In this document: positions 50,776-59,983 of the stretch, one piece after another
Layout of the letters: each line of letters starts with the position of its first letter
Position numbering within the stretch: the stretch's first letter is position 1
Assembly (NCBI RefSeq): GCF_900116685.1
Contig: NZ_FPBL01000008.1
Location: 1 to 64,000 of the forward strand
Source: Nitrosomonas eutropha
Lineage (GTDB): Bacteria > Pseudomonadota > Gammaproteobacteria > Burkholderiales > Nitrosomonadaceae
DNA: 64,000 nt
Direction of reading: 5' to 3'
Made by a program: the position numbers and the translations under genes
Notes under the pieces: generated by a model
What the model was told of the DNA's origin: nothing
What the model saw: only the letters and a program-made list of their open reading frames with translations
The model's database searches: none

Positions 50776-51531
50776 TCAGTCCGCTGAATTACCAACTCTG
50801 AAGTTCAACTTATCAACATCATGTAATGTGATATGTTTGATATTAACCGTGATAAGGCCTTCCTCCTGCAGCTTGGAGAATGATCGGCTGACCGTCTCCA
50901 GCTTGAGCCCCAGATAGCTACCAATATCTTCCCTTGTTGCTCTCAAAATAAAATCTGTTGGCGAATATCCTCGCCTGGCCAGACGGGTTGACAGGTTAAG
51001 CAAAAAAGCAGCCAACCGTTCTTCTGCTCGCATGCCGCCCAGTAACATCATAACCCCTCTGTCCTGCACAATTTCACGGCTCATAATCTTGTGAAGCTGA
51101 CTCATCAGCGAAGGAATATTTTGCCCGATTTCCTCAAGTTTTTTGAAAGGCACTTCGCAGACCTCACTATCAACCAGCGCAACCGTGTCACAAGTATGCT
51201 TCTCCGGACTGATCGCATCCAGCCCCAACAGCTCGCCTGTCATATAAAAGCCAGTCACCTGCTGGCGCCCGTCCACCTTCAGCACACAAGTTTTAAAGGA
51301 GCCATTTTTTACCGCGTAGAGTGACTTGAAATCAGATCCGGCATGCGATAAATACTCGCCTCTCCGCACCCTGAATTTATAATTGATCAGATTTCCAAGG
51401 TACTCTATTTCCTCATCAGTCAATCCCACCGGCAGACACAATTCTCGAAAACTGCAAGTCATACAGTCGGATCTTTGCTGCAGGACAGTGGAATTACCGG
51501 GTATTGCGCAGTTATACAAGACGACTCCCAC
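50776..51531 (-). CDS. fnr: FNR/ANR-type iron-sulfur transcription regulator
   Basis: A 251-residue Crp/Fnr-family protein. Cys23, Cys26 and Cys32 (DCMTCSFRELCLP) and a central Cys125 (DSEVCEVPF) match the four ligands of the oxygen-labile [4Fe-4S] cluster of E. coli FNR. The cyclic-nucleotide-like fold (GEYLSHAGSDFKSLYAVKNG) leads to the HTH (TREDIGSYLGLKLETVSRSF), whose ETVSR recognition helix fits FNR boxes (TTGAT-N4-ATCAA). It should switch genes on at low oxygen. The N-terminal start could be shorter. A small cytochrome c gene lies 35 bases upstream of it on the same strand. Confidence 0.92.
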   Translation of the reverse strand: MGVVLYNCAIPGNSTVLQQRSDCMTCSFRELCLPVGLTDEEIEYLGNLINYKFRVRRGEYLSHAGSDFKSLYAVKNGSFKTCVLKVDGRQQVTGFYMTGELLGLDAISPEKHTCDTVALVDSEVCEVPFKKLEEIGQNIPSLMSQLHKIMSREIVQDRGVMMLLGGMRAEERLAAFLLNLSTRLARRGYSPTDFILRATREDIGSYLGLKLETVSRSFSKLQEEGLITVNIKHITLHDVDKLNFRVGNSAD

Positions 51532-51566
51532 CTTAATTTAGAGAGGAACAAAGACCAGGCACTAAT

Positions 51567-51878
51567 TTATCTGGCAACACTATTCCCCAGCACATACTCC
51601 GCCAGACTCTGCGCAGAATCCCCCGTCAAATTTGGAAAAGCGGGCATCCCAATTCCTTTACCATTTTTCACTCTTTCCATGATAGCGTCCGCATTAGTCA
51701 TCTCGGGCTTCAATATCATTACGTTGCCGCTCACAGGCGTATGGCACTGCACACAGGCTTCCTTAAAAATCTTTTCACCTGTCGCGCCTGATGATGGCAT
51801 GTAGTCATTACTTCTGATGCAACCACCCAACGCAGACAACACAAAACCGAGCAGCATCACAGGCAAAATAGTTTTCAT
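51567..51878 (-). CDS. Small c-type cytochrome lipoprotein
   Basis: A 103-residue exported single-heme protein. From ATG 51878 it begins MKTILPVMLLGFVLSALGGC, a signal peptide ending in a lipobox, so it is probably membrane-anchored in the periplasm. The heme site is ACVQCHTPVSG (CxxCH), and the axial Met is probably that in GIGMPAFPNLTG. It ends LAEYVLGNSVAR, the usual final helix. An in-frame upstream ATG at 51905 adds nine residues and seems less likely. It may carry electrons in respiration; the partner is unknown. It lies just upstream of the FNR-type gene. Confidence 0.88.
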   Translation of the reverse strand: MKTILPVMLLGFVLSALGGCIRSNDYMPSSGATGEKIFKEACVQCHTPVSGNVMILKPEMTNADAIMERVKNGKGIGMPAFPNLTGDSAQSLAEYVLGNSVAR

Positions 51879-52115
51879 TTTTCTGGCATCTATCAGCAAT
51901 AACATCTCTAAAAACAGCCAAGCTTACAGGCAACCGATCAAGTCTAGCATACTTACCACTCACTCGGATTAATTCCAATAAAGACACATTAAAATCAATT
52001 GGTTATCATGAGATCATCAAATATGAAAAAAGCATAATTGTTACGAACCAAAAGCTTGTAATGAATCAATGAATTTCAGCCACCTCGAAAGCCTGAGTTC
52101 ATCATAGTATTGATC

Positions 52116-54290
52116 CTAAAAATTCACACGCACTCCCGCAAGACCAGAACGCCCAGGCAATGGCGCGCGATCCTTCAAAAAAGAGGTATGCCGCCGCGCT
52201 TCCTCATTTAACAAATTGGAGCCTCGCACGAACAGGCTGCAATTCATCTCCCCCCAGTCAAACCCATAATCCAGCTGAACATTCAGCATTGTGTAACCAG
52301 CGGTAGCTGTTTCCAGTGAAGCGGTATCAGTCTGTTTGTATACTTGCATCATATCAACTTTCCCTCGCCAGGGGCCATAGGTATAATCAAGCGCACCTCC
52401 GAAACGAAGTGGCGTTATCCGTGGCAAATATCCCCCCGTGGACAGTCGCCCGCGCACGTAGTCAGTCCACAACCGCAAATCCAGTTTGCTACGACGATTG
52501 TTGAGCAGATGAATAATCGTTTCGAATTCCGCTCCTATGAAATTTGCATTACTCTGATCATAATTCAGTAATAACAGGCCATCCTTGTCCAGCACGCCCT
52601 TGATATCGACACGATCCGGCAATCTGTCACCTGTCAAATCTGATTCCCGCAAAAATATAAAATCACCGATCTGTTTGGCAAACAGGTTAAGTGTCCAGTT
52701 TAAATTCCCGTTTTGTTTGCTCAGAGACAGATCAATACTACTGGTCTTTTCCGGCGAGAGTGTGGTTCTGCCCACTTCAAATGTATTTGTAGCCAGATGC
52801 GGCCCGTTGGAATACAGCTCTTCCAATGCCGGGGCCCGCAGCGCGTAGGAAAGACTCCCACCCAGCGAATAATTCTCCTGAAATTTCCATGTTGCACCGC
52901 TTGAAATACTGAAAATGTCATGACTGACTTCAAAAGCGTCATTTTTACGCTCCGTCCATTGATGTTCAAAGCGCCCGCCCACCTCAATAATCCAGCGTCC
53001 GGCATCTAGTTTTTCCAGCAAGAATACCCCCAACGAATCCAGGTGAGAATCGGGAACAAAGGCCTCTTCACCAGCAGTAGAAAGATTGCGATTCTGGTAT
53101 TGCAGTCCCAGCACACCCCTCCAATTACTTAGGGGCTGGTGCAGCATCTCAAGCCGACCATCCCACTCACGATTCAGCAGCAACGTTCCATTCCCATCAT
53201 CTCCCGATTCCCGATGCGCATGATCGTTATAACCCCAGCGTATTTTTATTTTCTGCAACCCAGGCAGAGGTTGATTTAACGCCCCCTTCATATCGAAACG
53301 CGTCTGCTTTTGTCTGATTCGCGCCCCCTCTTCATGGCCCGATACAGCATCGTCACCATGCAAACCTTCGTCATGCCCGTGATCATGCCCCGGCACGCCA
53401 TAGTGATTAACAAAGCGACTGACTGCGACCCCAAAAAAACCACGTTCGTCAATATAAGATAAACCACTGGAAAAATTTGTTGTCCGGACATCGCTGTTCT
53501 CAAGCACACCTTTTTTCGCACCAGGCTCTGGCTCAATCTGCGCGAAACCGGGTATCGAATAATTCCCGGTGTGCCGCTTCATTCCATCCAGATGCCAGGC
53601 AAAATGCCCGGCTCCCGCATTAAGTCGGAATGCTCCCGTAAAATCATCAGCAACCGAGCTGTAATGCCCATACAGATCCCCCTCCATTTCATTAGGGATA
53701 TGATCTGGTATCCGTTGATTAACGACATTCACCACTCCACCACTGGCTCCGGAGCCATAAAGCAAAGTCGAAGGTCCGCGAAAAATTTCAACCTGATCGG
53801 CAAACAACGCCTCTACTGCCACGGCATGATCAGGGCTGACCGTGGAAACATCCATCGTACCAACACCATCCTCCAGCACCCGCACCCGCCCGCCGCCCAG
53901 GCCGCGGATTATTGGGCGACCGACCGCCGGCCCGAAATCACTGCTGGATACACCCAGCTCCTGAGAAACTGCTTCACCAACATTACGTAAATCACGTGTT
54001 TGAATACGTTCTCGTTGCAAAATTGATACAGGCTTGGGTATATCTGCCTGAGTTCCACTTAAAGGATCAGCCGTCACCACGATGGGTTGAAGTGATATGG
54101 ATTCAGTCGCTGCAGACTCAAATGCCATACCATCAGACACTTCCGATACTTCCCGGGCGCAGGCGCAAAACGAAACCAACAACCCTGCAAATACTATCAG
54201 ACCGGTTAAAGCCTCCGGTTTTCCTGAATCAAATTTGAATAAACGGAAAAGTTCGATTATGCTACTGCTTACAAACAAAACGATGAACAT
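52116..54290 (-). CDS. TonB-dependent outer-membrane receptor, ZnuD-like
   Basis: A large beta-barrel transporter. The plug starts after a signal region (LTGLIVFAGLLVSFCACA): LQPIVVTADPLSGTQADIPK is the TonB box area, then RPIIRGLGGGRVRVLEDGVG and LLYGSGASGGVVNVVNQRIP. The barrel includes GHDHGHDEGLHGDDAVSGHE, a His/Asp-rich external stretch as in ZnuD zinc receptors, and ends RSGLAGVRVNF with the terminal Phe. Zinc is the likely substrate, by analogy. The start is doubtful: ATG 54290 gives an odd N-terminus and leaves only 11 bases to the divergent lipoprotein start, so a later start is likely. Confidence 0.88.
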   Translation of the reverse strand: MFIVLFVSSSIIELFRLFKFDSGKPEALTGLIVFAGLLVSFCACAREVSEVSDGMAFESAATESISLQPIVVTADPLSGTQADIPKPVSILQRERIQTRDLRNVGEAVSQELGVSSSDFGPAVGRPIIRGLGGGRVRVLEDGVGTMDVSTVSPDHAVAVEALFADQVEIFRGPSTLLYGSGASGGVVNVVNQRIPDHIPNEMEGDLYGHYSSVADDFTGAFRLNAGAGHFAWHLDGMKRHTGNYSIPGFAQIEPEPGAKKGVLENSDVRTTNFSSGLSYIDERGFFGVAVSRFVNHYGVPGHDHGHDEGLHGDDAVSGHEEGARIRQKQTRFDMKGALNQPLPGLQKIKIRWGYNDHAHRESGDDGNGTLLLNREWDGRLEMLHQPLSNWRGVLGLQYQNRNLSTAGEEAFVPDSHLDSLGVFLLEKLDAGRWIIEVGGRFEHQWTERKNDAFEVSHDIFSISSGATWKFQENYSLGGSLSYALRAPALEELYSNGPHLATNTFEVGRTTLSPEKTSSIDLSLSKQNGNLNWTLNLFAKQIGDFIFLRESDLTGDRLPDRVDIKGVLDKDGLLLLNYDQSNANFIGAEFETIIHLLNNRRSKLDLRLWTDYVRGRLSTGGYLPRITPLRFGGALDYTYGPWRGKVDMMQVYKQTDTASLETATAGYTMLNVQLDYGFDWGEMNCSLFVRGSNLLNEEARRHTSFLKDRAPLPGRSGLAGVRVNF

Positions 54291-54301
54291 AGGAGGTTTA
54301 A

Positions 54302-54508
54302 ATGTTTAGATTTTCATTTTTAGCAATCGCCTGCGCAGCCATCTTGGCGTTAAGTGCCTGCGAAGAGAAAAAAAGCCTTGATGGGCACTCAATGGAGAAA
54401 CCACCTCCCTCAGCTTTCATGGAGCGTGATTCCGCCCCAGATCTCGACAACCCTGAAGGGATGGCTACGAGTTCATCTTCACCCGAAGAGGAAAAGGGCC
54501 AACCTTAA
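54302..54508 (+). CDS. Small lipoprotein of unknown function
   Basis: A 68-residue protein with a signal peptide and lipobox: FRFSFLAIACAAILALSAC. The mature part EEKKSLDGHSMEKPPPSAFM and EEEKGQP is short, acidic and Pro/Ser-rich, with no fold evident. A strong AGGAGG ribosome site lies six bases upstream of ATG 54302, and the signal peptide supports it as a real gene. It is divergent from the ZnuD-like receptor; a shared control region is not evident. Confidence 0.75.
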   Translation: MFRFSFLAIACAAILALSACEEKKSLDGHSMEKPPPSAFMERDSAPDLDNPEGMATSSSSPEEEKGQP

Positions 54509-54936
54509 AACTTCACAATTATAAACAGCTCACCAGTACAATTAGCGTGATCTGTATGATGCCATGCATAGCCTTCTTATTTGAAAGATGTGTAGCAAAA
54601 TCTAAGGAAGGCTATGTAGGTAAAGTGAAATCGGAACAAACAGCCTCTCTTGCGAGTGCGCAAGATTAATTAGCCTCACCATCCATACATATTCGCCATG
54701 TTCTGGCTCTGGCGCATATTTACCCGCCATCACAAGAAACAACTCAATATTTACTGGCAGTAATAAATATTGTCCAAAAGGTACTCGCAGAAACAAGTTG
54801 TAGCGTAGTCGTTAGTTCATCGATGGAATTTATACACAAAAACTCCCTGTGAAAACATGATAGAAATTGCTACCCACAACACCCGCGCCCGTTAAGCTAT
54901 TTTTATTATGGCTGTTTTGCTATGATGAGGAACCTT
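54509..54936. other. Gap after the small lipoprotein gene
   Basis: Holds one clear inverted repeat (54567-54616, listed separately) and otherwise nothing I can assign. A 64-codon frame on the minus strand (54602-54796) has no ribosome site or known motif. The promoter of the PHP gene is presumably in the right-hand part. Confidence 0.4.
54567..54616. repeat. 10-bp inverted repeat CATAGCCTTC ... GAAGGCTATG
   Basis: Perfect arms at 54567-54576 and 54607-54616 with a 30-base spacer, 60 bases after the lipoprotein stop. No T-run follows, so a terminator role is weak; a remnant of a small mobile element end is another option. Confidence 0.4.
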
Positions 54937-55818
54937 GTGATCACACATTCTTCGATGTTAAACATTGACTTGCACAGCCACTCAACCATATCCGATGGTA
55001 TGTTATCACCCTCTCGATTATTGGCGCACGCAGCCTCGCGTGGTGTAAATATACTGGCATTAACAGATCATGACGATATTGCGGGGTTGAGTGAAGCCCG
55101 CCACCGCGCCCTGCAGGAAAATATCACATTAATCAACGGCGTTGAGATTTCTGTCACGTGGCGCAGCCGGACTTTACACATCATAGGACTTAGAATCAAC
55201 CCCGAGCATCCACCACTGGCAGATGGGTTAGAAGAAATCCGAGATGGCCGTATGGATCGGGCACAAGCAATTGCTGCACAACTGGATAAATACGGTATTC
55301 ATGGCAGTCTTGAGGGTGCTCGTGCCCAGGCTGGTGAAAGCAGATTAATCGGTCGCACACACTTCGCCCGTTTTCTGGCTAGCCAGGGATACGCCAAGGA
55401 TGTCAAATCCGTATTCAAAAAATTCCTGGTCAAAGGCAAGCCTGGCCATGTCTCACACGTATGGACCAGTCTGAGTGAGGCCATAGATTGGATTCGTGGC
55501 AGTGGAGGTCAGGCTGTCATTGCCCATCCAGCTCGCTACAAGCTGGGTAATAACCTGCTCGAACAATTACTTAGCGAATTTTGTGAGCTAGGGGGGGCAG
55601 GAATAGAAGTTGTCTCTTCCAGCCATACGTCCGAACAAACTCGGCAATTTGCACAACTGGCTTCTCGCATGAATCTGTACGCATCGTGCGGATCCGACTA
55701 CCATGGCCCGGGAGAAAGTTACTTTGATCTGGGCCGATTACCCGCGTTGCCGCCCGAATGTACCCCGATATGGTCAGAATGGAAAATTTCAGACATTCAG
55801 AAAAAGTCAATCCAGTAA
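54937..55818 (+). CDS. PHP-domain phosphoesterase (RNase AM/TrpH-like)
   Basis: A metal-dependent phosphoesterase. The four PHP motifs are visible: IDLHSHSTISDG, LALTDHDDIAGLSEA, INGVEISVTWRSRTLHIIGL and CGSDYHGPG near the end, plus AVIAHPARY. The best-studied relatives remove 3',5'-bisphosphate nucleotides or trim rRNA 5' ends. I prefer the GTG start at 54937, with GAGGAA four bases upstream; ATG 54922 and 54955 are in frame. It lies upstream of a Sua5/YciO gene, a pairing common in beta- and gamma-proteobacteria. Confidence 0.88.
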   Translation: MITHSSMLNIDLHSHSTISDGMLSPSRLLAHAASRGVNILALTDHDDIAGLSEARHRALQENITLINGVEISVTWRSRTLHIIGLRINPEHPPLADGLEEIRDGRMDRAQAIAAQLDKYGIHGSLEGARAQAGESRLIGRTHFARFLASQGYAKDVKSVFKKFLVKGKPGHVSHVWTSLSEAIDWIRGSGGQAVIAHPARYKLGNNLLEQLLSEFCELGGAGIEVVSSSHTSEQTRQFAQLASRMNLYASCGSDYHGPGESYFDLGRLPALPPECTPIWSEWKISDIQKKSIQ

Positions 55819-55930
55819 CCATAAATGAGCAAGCCGGATAAACCAGATTATTATTCTCTGGAAAGTTACCTATTTCACTCAATCATGAAACTGTTGTAAT
55901 TTCCTTATATAACCGCTTTAAAAAATAGCC

Positions 55931-56563
55931 ATGGCTCAATTTTTTTCCATACATCCACAAACACCCCACTTAAGACTTATCCGCCAGGCAGCTGATATCG
56001 TTCGCAAAGGCGGCATAATTGTTTATCCAACCGATTCCTGTTACGCACTGGGTTGCCAGATCGGCAACAAGGAGGCAATGGATCGCATACGCACCATTCG
56101 CAAAGTGGATCAGAATCATAATTTCACACTGGTGTGCCGGGATCTGGCGGAAATAGCAACGTATGCCAAAGTGGACAATGCGCAATATCGTCTGCTTAAA
56201 ACCGCCACACCCGGCAGCTATACTTTTATTCTGACTGCGAGTCGCGAAGTTCCACGTCGGCTCCAACATCCCAAGCGCCACACAATCGGGCTACGCATCC
56301 CCGAGCATCCTGTCACACAGGCATTATTAGCCGAATTAAACGAACCTCTGCTGAGCTCAACACTTATCCTCCCAGAGGACGAGCTGCCACTGAATGATGC
56401 CGAAGAAATACGCCAGCGCCTGGAACATCAGGTCGAGTTAATCATGGATGCCGGCTCCTGTGGCACCAACATGACTACGGTAATTGATCTGACGGAAGCA
56501 ACCCCGAGAATCGCCCGCCTTGGAAAAGGGGATCTCTCACCCTTCGGAATCACGAATGGATGA
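55931..56563 (+). CDS. yciO: Sua5/YciO/YrdC-family protein
   Basis: A 210-residue protein of the YrdC fold. YPTDSCYALGCQIGNKEAMD, the KxR-type ligand region RTIRKVDQNHNFTLVCRDLA and PGSYTFILTASREVPRRLQH are the family motifs. YrdC/Sua5 makes threonylcarbamoyl-AMP for tRNA t6A; the YciO subgroup is related but less certain in role. Length and the HNFTLVCRDLAEIATYA segment fit YciO rather than TsaC. It overlaps the M50 peptidase gene by 8 bases. Confidence 0.85.
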   Translation: MAQFFSIHPQTPHLRLIRQAADIVRKGGIIVYPTDSCYALGCQIGNKEAMDRIRTIRKVDQNHNFTLVCRDLAEIATYAKVDNAQYRLLKTATPGSYTFILTASREVPRRLQHPKRHTIGLRIPEHPVTQALLAELNEPLLSSTLILPEDELPLNDAEEIRQRLEHQVELIMDAGSCGTNMTTVIDLTEATPRIARLGKGDLSPFGITNG

Positions 56564-57221
56564 CATCATTCAAGGTATCGCTATTTACGCACTGCCTGTT
56601 ATTTTTGCCATCACATTGCATGAGGCCGCCCACGGCTATGTTGCCCGGCATTTTGGTGATCTAACCGCAGAAAAAGCCGGGCGTATCAGCCTGAATCCAC
56701 TCAGGCACATTGATCCTTTTGGCACTATTCTACTTCCCTTAATGATGTTCCTGGCTAGCAAACTGGTAATGGGTAACGGCCTGCTTTTTGGCTGGGCCAA
56801 ACCGGTCCCCGTTAATTTCAACCAGTTACGACAACCCAAAAAAAACATGCTGTGGGTAGCTGCCGCCGGCCCAGGTGCCAACCTGCTAATGGCCTTCTTC
56901 TGGGCAGCCATCATCAAATTCGGAATAAGTGTACCTGACGGTACTTATGCCAAGCCCATGATATTAATGGGCATCGCTGGTATCGAAATTAACGTGGTTT
57001 TGATGGTGCTGAACCTCTTACCCCTGCCACCGCTTGATGGTGGACGTATAGCAGTAAGTCTGCTGCCCAACAAACTTGCCTGGAAATTTGCTCAAATTGA
57101 ACCCTATGGGTTTGTAATTTTGCTGGTACTACTCGTCAGCGGTGTCCTGGGGGTGGTGCTATGGCCTCTGATTACAATCACCAAACAGATGATCGTCATA
57201 CTTTTTGGTCTTTATGTATAA
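56556..57221 (+). CDS. M50-family site-2 membrane protease (YwhC/FtsH-associated type)
   Basis: A 221-residue polytopic membrane protein with the zinc motif ITLHEAAHGYVARHFGD and the second ligand region LLPLPPLDGGRIAVSLLP. It lacks PDZ domains, unlike RseP. Six hydrophobic segments are apparent. ATG 56556 overlaps the end of the Sua5/YciO gene by 8 bases, and the reading frame upstream is not conserved. The substrate is unknown; S2P enzymes cut within membrane helices. It precedes trpS. Confidence 0.88.
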   Translation: MDDIIQGIAIYALPVIFAITLHEAAHGYVARHFGDLTAEKAGRISLNPLRHIDPFGTILLPLMMFLASKLVMGNGLLFGWAKPVPVNFNQLRQPKKNMLWVAAAGPGANLLMAFFWAAIIKFGISVPDGTYAKPMILMGIAGIEINVVLMVLNLLPLPPLDGGRIAVSLLPNKLAWKFAQIEPYGFVILLVLLVSGVLGVVLWPLITITKQMIVILFGLYV

Positions 57222-57297
57222 ATAGTGTTCTCTCTACGTATCGCCAGGCACCCTTATATTTTTTCTTCGATTCCACGCTATCCGGAGCTCTGTAAAA

Positions 57298-58500
57298 ATG
57301 TTTGTTGATCGCGTTCTCTCAGGCATGCGTCCTACAGGAAATCTACATCTAGGACATTACCATGGTGTATTGAAAAACTGGTTAGCCTTACAGCAGAAAT
57401 ATGAATGCCTCTTTTTTGTGGCTGACTGGCATGCATTGACGACTCATTACGACTCCCCCGAAATCATTGAGCAGAATAGCTGGAATATGGTAATCGACTG
57501 GCTGGCAGCAGGAGTAGATCCTACACAGACAACCTTATTCATTCAGTCGAAAGTCCCCGCACACGCCGAGTTATATTTATTATTATCAATGATTACCCCA
57601 CTTGGCTGGCTGGAACGTGTCCCTACTTACAAAGATCAGCAGGAAAAACTTGTTGCGAAGGATCTCAGTACCTACGGTTTTCTCGGGTATCCTCTCCTGC
57701 AAAGTGCTGACATACTGGTTTACCGGGCCAATCTTGTTCCTGTAGGAGAAGACCAGGCACCTCACCTGGAGTTTACGCGTGAAGTATCTCGCCGGTTTAA
57801 CCATATCTTTGGCAAAGAACCGGATTTTGAGAAAAGGGTAACACAAGCCATTAAAAAAATGAGCTCTGAAAAAGGAAAGCTTTATGGTGAACTGCGTAAT
57901 CGCTATCAGGAAAAAGGTGACGAGAATGCGCTTACTGAAGCCAGATTATTACTGGAGGAACAACAAAATCTTGGCATGGATGATCGCGAGCGGCTATCCG
58001 GTCATCTGGAAGGAAGAAGTAAGGTCATTTTGCCTGAGCCACAAACGCTATTGACCAAAGCATCCAAAATGCCCGGCCTGGATGGCCAGAAGATGTCCAA
58101 ATCGTATGGCAACACAATCGGCTTGCGTGAAGATGCGGACAGTATTGCTCGAAAAATTCGCACCATGCCAACTGATCCAGCACGCATTCGCCGCAACGAC
58201 CCTGGTAATCCGGAGAAATGTCCAGTATGGCAATTCCACCAACTTTATTCATCAGAAGATACCCGGAAATGGGTATGGCAAGGCTGCACAACCGCAGAGA
58301 TCGGGTGCCTGGAATGCAAACAACCGATCATTCAGTCAATACGGGAAGAACAGGCGCCCATTCTGGAACGTGCCAAAATGTATGAGGAAGACCCTGCTCA
58401 AGTAAAAAAAATTGTCGCCGAAGGATGTAAAAAAGCCAATCAACTGGCGGAAGAAACTATGCGGGATGTCAGAGCGGCATTGGGGATCGGGTATCCGTGA
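57298..58500 (+). CDS. trpS: Tryptophanyl-tRNA synthetase
   Basis: Charges tRNA(Trp). Class I motifs: SGMRPTGNLHLGHYHGVLKN (HIGH-like) and GLDGQKMSKSYGNTIGLRED (KMSKS). It is 400 residues, longer than the ~330 of many TrpRS, with an insert around 180-250 (KGDENALTEARLLLEEQQNL). This longer form is common in beta-proteobacteria. The stop TGA overlaps the ATG of scpA (TGATG), so scpA is translationally coupled to it. Confidence 0.96.
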   Translation: MFVDRVLSGMRPTGNLHLGHYHGVLKNWLALQQKYECLFFVADWHALTTHYDSPEIIEQNSWNMVIDWLAAGVDPTQTTLFIQSKVPAHAELYLLLSMITPLGWLERVPTYKDQQEKLVAKDLSTYGFLGYPLLQSADILVYRANLVPVGEDQAPHLEFTREVSRRFNHIFGKEPDFEKRVTQAIKKMSSEKGKLYGELRNRYQEKGDENALTEARLLLEEQQNLGMDDRERLSGHLEGRSKVILPEPQTLLTKASKMPGLDGQKMSKSYGNTIGLREDADSIARKIRTMPTDPARIRRNDPGNPEKCPVWQFHQLYSSEDTRKWVWQGCTTAEIGCLECKQPIIQSIREEQAPILERAKMYEEDPAQVKKIVAEGCKKANQLAEETMRDVRAALGIGYP

Positions 58501-59345
58501 TGAATGACATATCCAGACAAGCCTTTGCAGATACCGGGAATATACTGGATAACGCTGCATTAATCGACCCGGTTGCAAGAGTACAGGGCATACCGCTACT
58601 GGAGGTTCCACAAGATTTATACATTCCACCCGAGGCACTCCAGATTTTTCTGGAAACCTTTGAAGGACCGCTTGATCTGCTACTTTATCTGATCCGCAAG
58701 CATAATCTGGATATTCTTGATATTCCCATGGCCGAACTCACGCGGCAATATATCGCTTATGTCGAAACCATGCGCGCTGATCAGCTTGAGCTGGCTGCTG
58801 AATATCTGCTCATGACTGCGTTACTGATCGATATCAAATCTCGCATGCTGCTGCCGCACCCGGCCATCATCCAGGAAGAGGAAGTCGATCCCCGGGCAGA
58901 GCTGGTACGGCGACTCTTGGAATATGAACAAATCAAACAGGCCGCCATCCACATACATAGCCTGCCGATTGTTGGCAAAGATTTTATGTTGGCCTCTGTC
59001 TGGACTGATTTCATTGCTGAAAAACAGTTCCCTGATGTCAATCCTCAAGATTTGTACGATACCTGGCTTGCACTGATGGAACGCCTCAAACTTAACTGTA
59101 ACCACACCATTCGTTACGAAGCCATCTCTGTACGGGCATGCATGAGTGAAATTCTGAAAAACCTGCAACCCCGGGGCAGCGCTTCCTTTACTGAATTATT
59201 CAGTAATATCTCAAATATTCACAAACTTGTAGCCAGTTTCCTTGCGCTGCTGGAGTTAGCGCGGGAAGCGCTGGTTGATATTGTTCAATCAGATCGCTTT
59301 GGAACAATTTATGTCCACACCTGCCATTCTGACCGAACCAGTTGA
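58500..59345 (+). CDS. scpA: Segregation and condensation protein A
   Basis: Kleisin subunit of the SMC condensin. The N-terminal kleisin motif [20 protein letters not shown] and [20 protein letters not shown] are clear, then the helical [20 protein letters not shown] and, at the C-terminus, [20 protein letters not shown], the winged-helix part that binds the SMC head. Start ATG 58500 overlaps the trpS stop; the first 35 residues are variable. It overlaps scpB by 35 bases, with which it acts in chromosome folding. Confidence 0.93.
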   Translation: MNDISRQAFADTGNILDNAALIDPVARVQGIPLLEVPQDLYIPPEALQIFLETFEGPLDLLLYLIRKHNLDILDIPMAELTRQYIAYVETMRADQLELAAEYLLMTALLIDIKSRMLLPHPAIIQEEEVDPRAELVRRLLEYEQIKQAAIHIHSLPIVGKDFMLASVWTDFIAEKQFPDVNPQDLYDTWLALMERLKLNCNHTIRYEAISVRACMSEILKNLQPRGSASFTELFSNISNIHKLVASFLALLELAREALVDIVQSDRFGTIYVHTCHSDRTS

Positions 59346-59961
59346 AGCAAATCTGGTTCTTTCGCTGAATGATCAGATTGTCAGGGTTGTTGAAGCCGCA
59401 TTGTTAACAACATCCGAGCCTTTGATCATTAACGATCTCAAGAAGCTCTTTGAGGGTGATATTGATAAAAAAATACTGCAGGAATCCCTGACAATCCTGG
59501 ATAAGAAATGGCGTGACAGCGGGATAGAACTGGTTTCAGTCGCAGGAGGCTGGCGCTTCCAAAGTAAGCCTGAAATGCAAATTTTCCTGGATCGGCTCAG
59601 CCCACAAAGGCCGCCCCGCTATTCGCGTGCAGTAATGGAAACTTTAGCCATCATCGCCTACCGGCAACCTGTCACCCGTGGAGATATTGAAGAAATCCGG
59701 GGAGTAGCGGTTTCTACACAAGTTATTAAAACCCTGGAATCACGCGGCTGGATTGAAACTATTGGACAGCGCGAAATACCGGGCAAACCTTATCTTTATG
59801 CAACCACCCGGCATTTTCTTGATGATCTGAATTTGCAATCTCTGGAACAGCTCCCCTCCCTGGAAAATTTTAATTCCCTGAATATATCCGCAGAGGAAAA
59901 GCCAAATGATCAGGGAATAGATCAAGAGTCCAGCAAATCCGCCATTCACGAGTCAATATAA
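59311..59961 (+). CDS. scpB: Segregation and condensation protein B
   Basis: A 216-residue winged-helix partner of ScpA. Recognised by [20 protein letters not shown], the [19 protein letters not shown] and [20 protein letters not shown] segment, and [20 protein letters not shown]. The C-terminal 40 residues are acidic and disordered. ATG 59311 gives [20 protein letters not shown]; the frame extends 12 codons upstream into scpA without a better start. It is followed 22 bases later by icd. Confidence 0.93.
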   Translation: MSTPAILTEPVEANLVLSLNDQIVRVVEAALLTTSEPLIINDLKKLFEGDIDKKILQESLTILDKKWRDSGIELVSVAGGWRFQSKPEMQIFLDRLSPQRPPRYSRAVMETLAIIAYRQPVTRGDIEEIRGVAVSTQVIKTLESRGWIETIGQREIPGKPYLYATTRHFLDDLNLQSLEQLPSLENFNSLNISAEEKPNDQGIDQESSKSAIHESI

Positions 59962-59983
59962 TTTTTCAACTTCTGGAGACACT

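Noticed and set aside
54602-54796. Minus-strand 64-codon frame
   Set aside because: No ribosome site, no conserved motif and it covers half of an inverted repeat; likely chance.
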